Shown here: positions 6,150 through 9,828 of the stretch, one piece after another
Position numbering within the stretch: position 1 is the first letter of the stretch
Layout of the letters: each line of letters begins with the position of its first letter
Assembly: GCA_023151335.1 (NCBI GenBank)
Contig: JAKLJF010000133.1
Location: 1 to 9,828 of the forward strand
Length of the DNA stretch: 9,828 nt
Origin: Thermoanaerobaculia bacterium
Lineage (GTDB): Bacteria; Bacteroidota; Bacteroidia; Chitinophagales; Saprospiraceae
Direction of reading: 5' to 3'
Position numbers and translations under genes: made by a program
Notes under the pieces: model-generated
Seen by the model: only the letters and a program-made list of their open reading frames with translations
Told to the model about the DNA's origin: nothing
The model's database searches: none

Positions 6150-6163
6150 AAAACTGCCGCCCG

Positions 6164-9100
6164 ATGACGTTGTCCGACCTTTCCCTCCGCCGCCCCGTAC
6201 TGGCCACCGTGATGAGTATACTGATCGTCGTATTCGGCGCGATCGGCTACCGTTACCTCGGTATCCGCGAATACCCGGCCATCGACCCGCCCACCATCAA
6301 CGTGCGTACCTCTTACACCGGCGCCAGCGCGGAAGTAGTGGAAAGTCAGATCACGGAGCCGTTGGAAAAGACCGTGAACAGCATTGCGGGCATCCGTACC
6401 ATTTCCTCACAGTCGGCCCTGGGCAGCAGTTCCATTACCCTTGAATTCGACCTGGGTTCCGACCTGGAGCGCGCCGCCAACGACGTGCGCGACAAGGTCG
6501 GTCAGGCGCAGCGCAGCCTGCCGCAGGATATCGACGCGCCGCCGGTGGTCAGTAAAGCCGACGCCAACAGCGACCCTATCCTGTTTTTGCCCCTGCAAAG
6601 CAGCACGCGCAGTGTAATGGAACTGACCGACTATGCGGAAAACGTGCTGGCGGAAAAACTGCAAACCATACCCGGCGTGAGCGAGGTGCGCATCTTCGGT
6701 GAAAAACGCCCGGCCATGCGCTTGTGGATCGATCCGGTAAAACTCACGGCGCACGGCGTGACGGTGCAGGACATTCAAAATGCGCTGAACAAGGAAAACG
6801 TCGATCTGCCTGCCGGCAAACTGCGCGGCGACGCCACGGAACTGACGGTCAAAACCTTCGGGCGCCTGCAAACCGAAGAAGACTTCAACAATATGATCGT
6901 CAAACAGGTGCCCGGCTCCGTCACGGGCGCTGCCGGTCAGACGATCCGGTTCCGCGACCTCGGCGAGGCGGTGTTGGGCCCGGAAAATGAAGATTTTGGC
7001 GCCCGGCGAAACAACGTCACCAATGTTTCCCTGGCGCTCATCCCGCAACCCGGCGCCAACCTGATCGAAATCACCGACGAATTCTACCGCCGCTACGAAC
7101 AGATCAAAAAGGAATTGCCGCCCGACATGATCACCGAAGTGGGCATGGATAAATCCATTTTTGTGCGGCGCGCCATTACCGAGGTAGGCGAAACGCTCGC
7201 CATCGCCATCACGCTGGTAGTGCTCATTATCTATTTCTTTTTCCGCAACTGGATCATTGCCCTGCGCCCCCTTATCGACATCCCGGTGTCGCTCATAGGG
7301 GCGTTTTTTATCATGTACCTGTTCGGGTTCTCCATCAACGTGCTCACCCTGCTGGCTATCGTACTGGCCACCGGCCTGGTGGTGGACGACGGGATCGTGG
7401 TGACGGAAAATATTTTCAAAAAGATCGAACAGGGCATGGACAAGTGGACGGCGGCGCGGGAAGGCACCAAGGAAATTTTCTTTGCCGTCATCTCCACCTC
7501 TATCACGCTGGCCGTGGTATTTATACCGGTCATCTTCCTACAGGGCTTTACCGGGCGGCTGTTCCGGGAGTTCGGGATCGTGGTGGCCGGCGCCGTGCTG
7601 ATCTCCGCATTTGTATCGCTGACGCTCACCCCCGTGCTCAACGTCAAACTGACGCAGCGCAATCCGCACGCGCACGGCTGGTTTTACCGCTTTACCGAAC
7701 CGCTCTTTCAGGGAATGGACCGGGTGTACGGTCAATCGTTGCGCGCTTTCATGCGCCACCGCTGGCTCAGTTTGGTCATGCTGCTGGCCTGTTTCGGCGC
7801 CATTTGGTATTTTCAGGGATCCATAAAAAGCGAACTGGCGCCCCTGGAAGACCGCAGCGCCATACGCGCTACCGTCGTAGCGCCGGAAGGTACCGATTTT
7901 GACGTGACCGAAAATATCATCTACCGGCTTACCGATGCGGTGATGGACTCCGTGCCGGAGTACCAGATGGTTTTTGGCATTACGGCCCCCGGCCGCATAG
8001 GCGGTGGCTCCAACAGCGGCTTTATCAGCCTCGGCCTCGTGCAGCCCCAGGAACGCCAGCGCAGCCAGCAGGAAATTTACGACCAGCTGGTGCGTATGAC
8101 GCGGCGCATTTCCGAAGCCCGGGTATTCCCCAACCAGGAACAAACCATTTCCACCAGCTTCGGCGCCGGCCTTTCGCTGCCGGTGCAATTCGTCGTGCAA
8201 AACCTCGATTTCCGGAAACTGGAAGAAACGGTGCCGAAATTCCTCGAAGCCGCCCGCCAAGATCCCACCTTTGCCAACGTGGACGTCAACCTGAAATTCA
8301 ATAAACCCGAAATCCAGATCGAGATCGACCGCCTCAAGGCCGCCGAACTGGGCGTGAGCGTACTCGACATCAACCAAACCGTACAGCTGGCGCTGTCCGG
8401 CCGGCGCTTCGGGTATTTTCTCATGAACGGCAAACAATACCAGGTGATCGGGCAGGTAGACCGCATCGACCGCGACGAACCCGTGGATTTGGCCAACCTG
8501 TACGTGCGAAACAACCAGGGCCGGATGATCCAGCTGGACAACCTGGTGCGCTTCACCGAAACCAGCAACCCGCCGGTGCTGTACCACTATAACCGCTACA
8601 AAGCCGCTACCTTCAGCGCGGCGCTGGCGCCCGGTAAAACCCTCGGCGACGGCATCCAGGCCATGGAGGCCATCGCAGCCCGCCTGCTCGACGACACCTA
8701 CGCCACTGACCTGAGCGGCCCCTCGCGCGATTTCCGGGAAAGCAGCGGCAATACCTCCTTCGCGTTTTTGCTGGCCCTCGGTCTCATCTACCTCATCCTG
8801 GCGGCTCAATTCGAGAGCTTCCGCGATCCGTTCATCATCATGATCACCGTGCCGCTGGCCATTGCCGGCGCCTTCATCACCCTGGCGCTCACCGGCAATA
8901 CCTTCAATATTTTCAGCCAGATCGGCATGATCATGCTCATCGGCCTGGTGACGAAAAACGGTATTCTGATCGTGGAATTTGCCAACCAGAAAATGCGGGC
9001 CGGCGTAGCGGATAACAAAACCCAGGCGGTCATCGAAGCCGCCCAAGGCCGCCTGCGCCCCATCCTGATGACCACGCTGGCCACCGTGCTGGGCGCTTTA

Positions 9101-9322
9101 CCCATCGCCCTGGCGCTGGGCGCGGCGGCTACCTCCCGTATCCCGCTCGGTGTGGTGATCGTGGGTGGTCTGCTCTTCTCCCTGGTGCTCACCCTGTTTG
9201 TTATTCCGGCTATGTACAGTTATCTGAGCGGGAAAAAACGGGGGCTGCCGGAGGCGCTGAAACTGGATGAAGAGTTGGCGGCGGAGGCCATAAAAGAAGA
9301 GAAGGCAACGGTGGCGAACTAA
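6164..9322 (+). CDS. RND (HAE1/AcrB-type) efflux pump, inner-membrane permease
   Basis: This 1052-residue proton-driven exporter belongs to the AcrB/MexB family, which forms trimers and works with a periplasmic adaptor and a TolC-like outer-membrane channel. Its length matches AcrB (1049). TM1 is at about 13-30, TM2-6 at 342-490, TM7 at about 534-549 and TM8-12 at 865-1020. The two large periplasmic loops (about 31-341 and 550-864) carry the porter and docking regions. Proton-relay residues are present: Asp408-Asp409 in TM4 (GLVVDDGIVVTEN) and Lys931 in TM10 (LIGLVTKNGILIVEF). The GFTGRLFREFG segment after TM5 is typical. The ATG at 6164 (MTLSDLSLRRPV) gives the usual short cytosolic N-terminus. 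No adaptor or TolC gene flanks it: upstream is the divergent DUF4112 gene, downstream a gene on the opposite strand. The partners must be encoded elsewhere. The drug or metabolite exported cannot be predicted. Confidence 0.96.
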   Translation: MTLSDLSLRRPVLATVMSILIVVFGAIGYRYLGIREYPAIDPPTINVRTSYTGASAEVVESQITEPLEKTVNSIAGIRTISSQSALGSSSITLEFDLGSDLERAANDVRDKVGQAQRSLPQDIDAPPVVSKADANSDPILFLPLQSSTRSVMELTDYAENVLAEKLQTIPGVSEVRIFGEKRPAMRLWIDPVKLTAHGVTVQDIQNALNKENVDLPAGKLRGDATELTVKTFGRLQTEEDFNNMIVKQVPGSVTGAAGQTIRFRDLGEAVLGPENEDFGARRNNVTNVSLALIPQPGANLIEITDEFYRRYEQIKKELPPDMITEVGMDKSIFVRRAITEVGETLAIAITLVVLIIYFFFRNWIIALRPLIDIPVSLIGAFFIMYLFGFSINVLTLLAIVLATGLVVDDGIVVTENIFKKIEQGMDKWTAAREGTKEIFFAVISTSITLAVVFIPVIFLQGFTGRLFREFGIVVAGAVLISAFVSLTLTPVLNVKLTQRNPHAHGWFYRFTEPLFQGMDRVYGQSLRAFMRHRWLSLVMLLACFGAIWYFQGSIKSELAPLEDRSAIRATVVAPEGTDFDVTENIIYRLTDAVMDSVPEYQMVFGITAPGRIGGGSNSGFISLGLVQPQERQRSQQEIYDQLVRMTRRISEARVFPNQEQTISTSFGAGLSLPVQFVVQNLDFRKLEETVPKFLEAARQDPTFANVDVNLKFNKPEIQIEIDRLKAAELGVSVLDINQTVQLALSGRRFGYFLMNGKQYQVIGQVDRIDRDEPVDLANLYVRNNQGRMIQLDNLVRFTETSNPPVLYHYNRYKAATFSAALAPGKTLGDGIQAMEAIAARLLDDTYATDLSGPSRDFRESSGNTSFAFLLALGLIYLILAAQFESFRDPFIIMITVPLAIAGAFITLALTGNTFNIFSQIGMIMLIGLVTKNGILIVEFANQKMRAGVADNKTQAVIEAAQGRLRPILMTTLATVLGALPIALALGAAATSRIPLGVVIVGGLLFSLVLTLFVIPAMYSYLSGKKRGLPEALKLDEELAAEAIKEEKATVAN

Positions 9323-9828
9323 GGAATACCCCGTCGCGGATAAAATCAATGGGGATGTGATACTGGTGCGCCAATTTGTGCTTAACGGCCTCCCGCATCA
9401 GGGGAAGGTATTTTTGCTGGGTGTACAGACCGGCATGTTGAATGACCAGAAACAGGGCCTGGTTGGCTTGCGCGCCTACTTTATCGGCGCCTACCCAGCC
9501 GTGTTGAGCCAGGATAGCCGTTACCTTTATCAGATTGATACTATCCATCTCCGCCATTTTCCTCCACAGTTCCTGCATTTCCACGGACTGAAAACCATAC
9601 TTTTTTTCTATCTCGCCAATTTGTTTTCTGAACTTCTGGTCATCTTCCAGTATTTGAAGCAGCCCGACCTGCAATGGTTTGTCCAGATTGGCTTCCATCC
9701 GGTCCAGTTCCTGTTGCATTGCCGAAACAAGTTTCTCCCACTGGGGAGAATCGTGCAGGGCGTTTAAATCTGTAACGGTTTGCAGGCGCCGGACATTTTT
9801 ATATCCGTTTTTAAATGCGAGATCGAGC
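9210..9828 (-). CDS. DUF6624-type protein with apparently lost C-terminus (5' end outside window)
   Basis: The frame is open to the right edge at 9828, so the true start lies outside; the ATG at 9719 is internal. The visible part begins LDLAFKNGYKNVRRLQTVTDLNALHDSPQWEKL, which resembles the last TPR-like helix pair found in front of this domain in Bacteroidota proteins. A DUF6624-like region follows: ILEDDQKFRKQIGEIEKKYG, then GWVGADKVGAQANQALFLVIQHAGLYTQQKYLPLMREAVKHKLA. From my knowledge of the family, the domain normally ends with a DRV…GKKQxYGTQ-type stretch. Here similarity stops near FIRDGVFLSS, at about 9325. The remaining ~37 residues are Pro/Leu/Ser-rich, unrelated to the family, and antisense to the RND C-terminus. 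No YGTQ-like sequence occurs in the other two frames nearby. The gene may be a 3'-truncated pseudogene or a functional variant. Family call is moderately sure; function is unknown. Confidence 0.7.
   Translation of the reverse strand, partial: LDLAFKNGYKNVRRLQTVTDLNALHDSPQWEKLVSAMQQELDRMEANLDKPLQVGLLQILEDDQKFRKQIGEIEKKYGFQSVEMQELWRKMAEMDSINLIKVTAILAQHGWVGADKVGAQANQALFLVIQHAGLYTQQKYLPLMREAVKHKLAHQYHIPIDFIRDGVFLSSPPLPSLLLWPPPPTLHPVSAPPAAPVFSRSDNCT

Noticed and set aside
7538..9046. A 502-codon open frame on - antisense to the RND gene
   Set aside because: It is a by-product of GC-rich codon use in the RND gene. The translation has no recognisable domain, while the sense strand encodes a complete pump.

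Overview
The window looks like chromosomal DNA of a Bacteroidota bacterium, probably Saprospiria/Lewinella-like. The lineage is inferred from three things. Two promoters carry the Bacteroidota -7 element TAnnTTTG. Most starts lack a Shine-Dalgarno sequence and sit behind A/T-rich leaders. The gene families (DUF937, DUF4112, DUF6624, six-domain S1 with an acidic N-terminus) fit that phylum. GC content is moderately high, and genes on both strands alternate almost one by one, so there is no long operon.

Layout from left to right: (1) the 3' part of an unrecognised gene on + (about 3-863), tail-to-tail with (2) an HD-domain phosphohydrolase on - (877-1473). (3) A 285-bp divergent spacer contains a 56-nt imperfect palindrome and a possible 16-codon ORF with a strong Shine-Dalgarno sequence. 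(4) A DUF937 gene on + (1759-2400) is followed by (5) a 177-bp convergent spacer with a repeat-built 22-bp inverted repeat and a clean bidirectional terminator. (6) rpsA, ribosomal protein S1, on - (2578-4773) has an unusually long acidic N-terminus and a leader of about 160 nt downstream of a perfect -7 element. (7) A GNAT acetyltransferase on + (5051-5494) diverges from rpsA. (8) A DUF4112 membrane protein lies on - (5522-6013). (9) A full-length RND (HAE1-type) inner-membrane efflux pump lies on + (6164-9322). (10) A DUF6624-type gene on -, cut by the right edge, appears to have lost its usual C-terminus and reads about 113 bp into the antisense of the RND gene.

The genes do not form one pathway. 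They are mostly single-gene units: translation (rpsA), drug or metabolite export (RND), and small poorly characterised families. I found no CRISPR array, tRNA, rRNA, insertion sequence, phage module or defence system. The most notable points are the probable 3' truncation of the DUF6624 gene, the S1 acidic extension and leader, and three structured or repeated intergenic segments. I do not see a convincing undescribed system.
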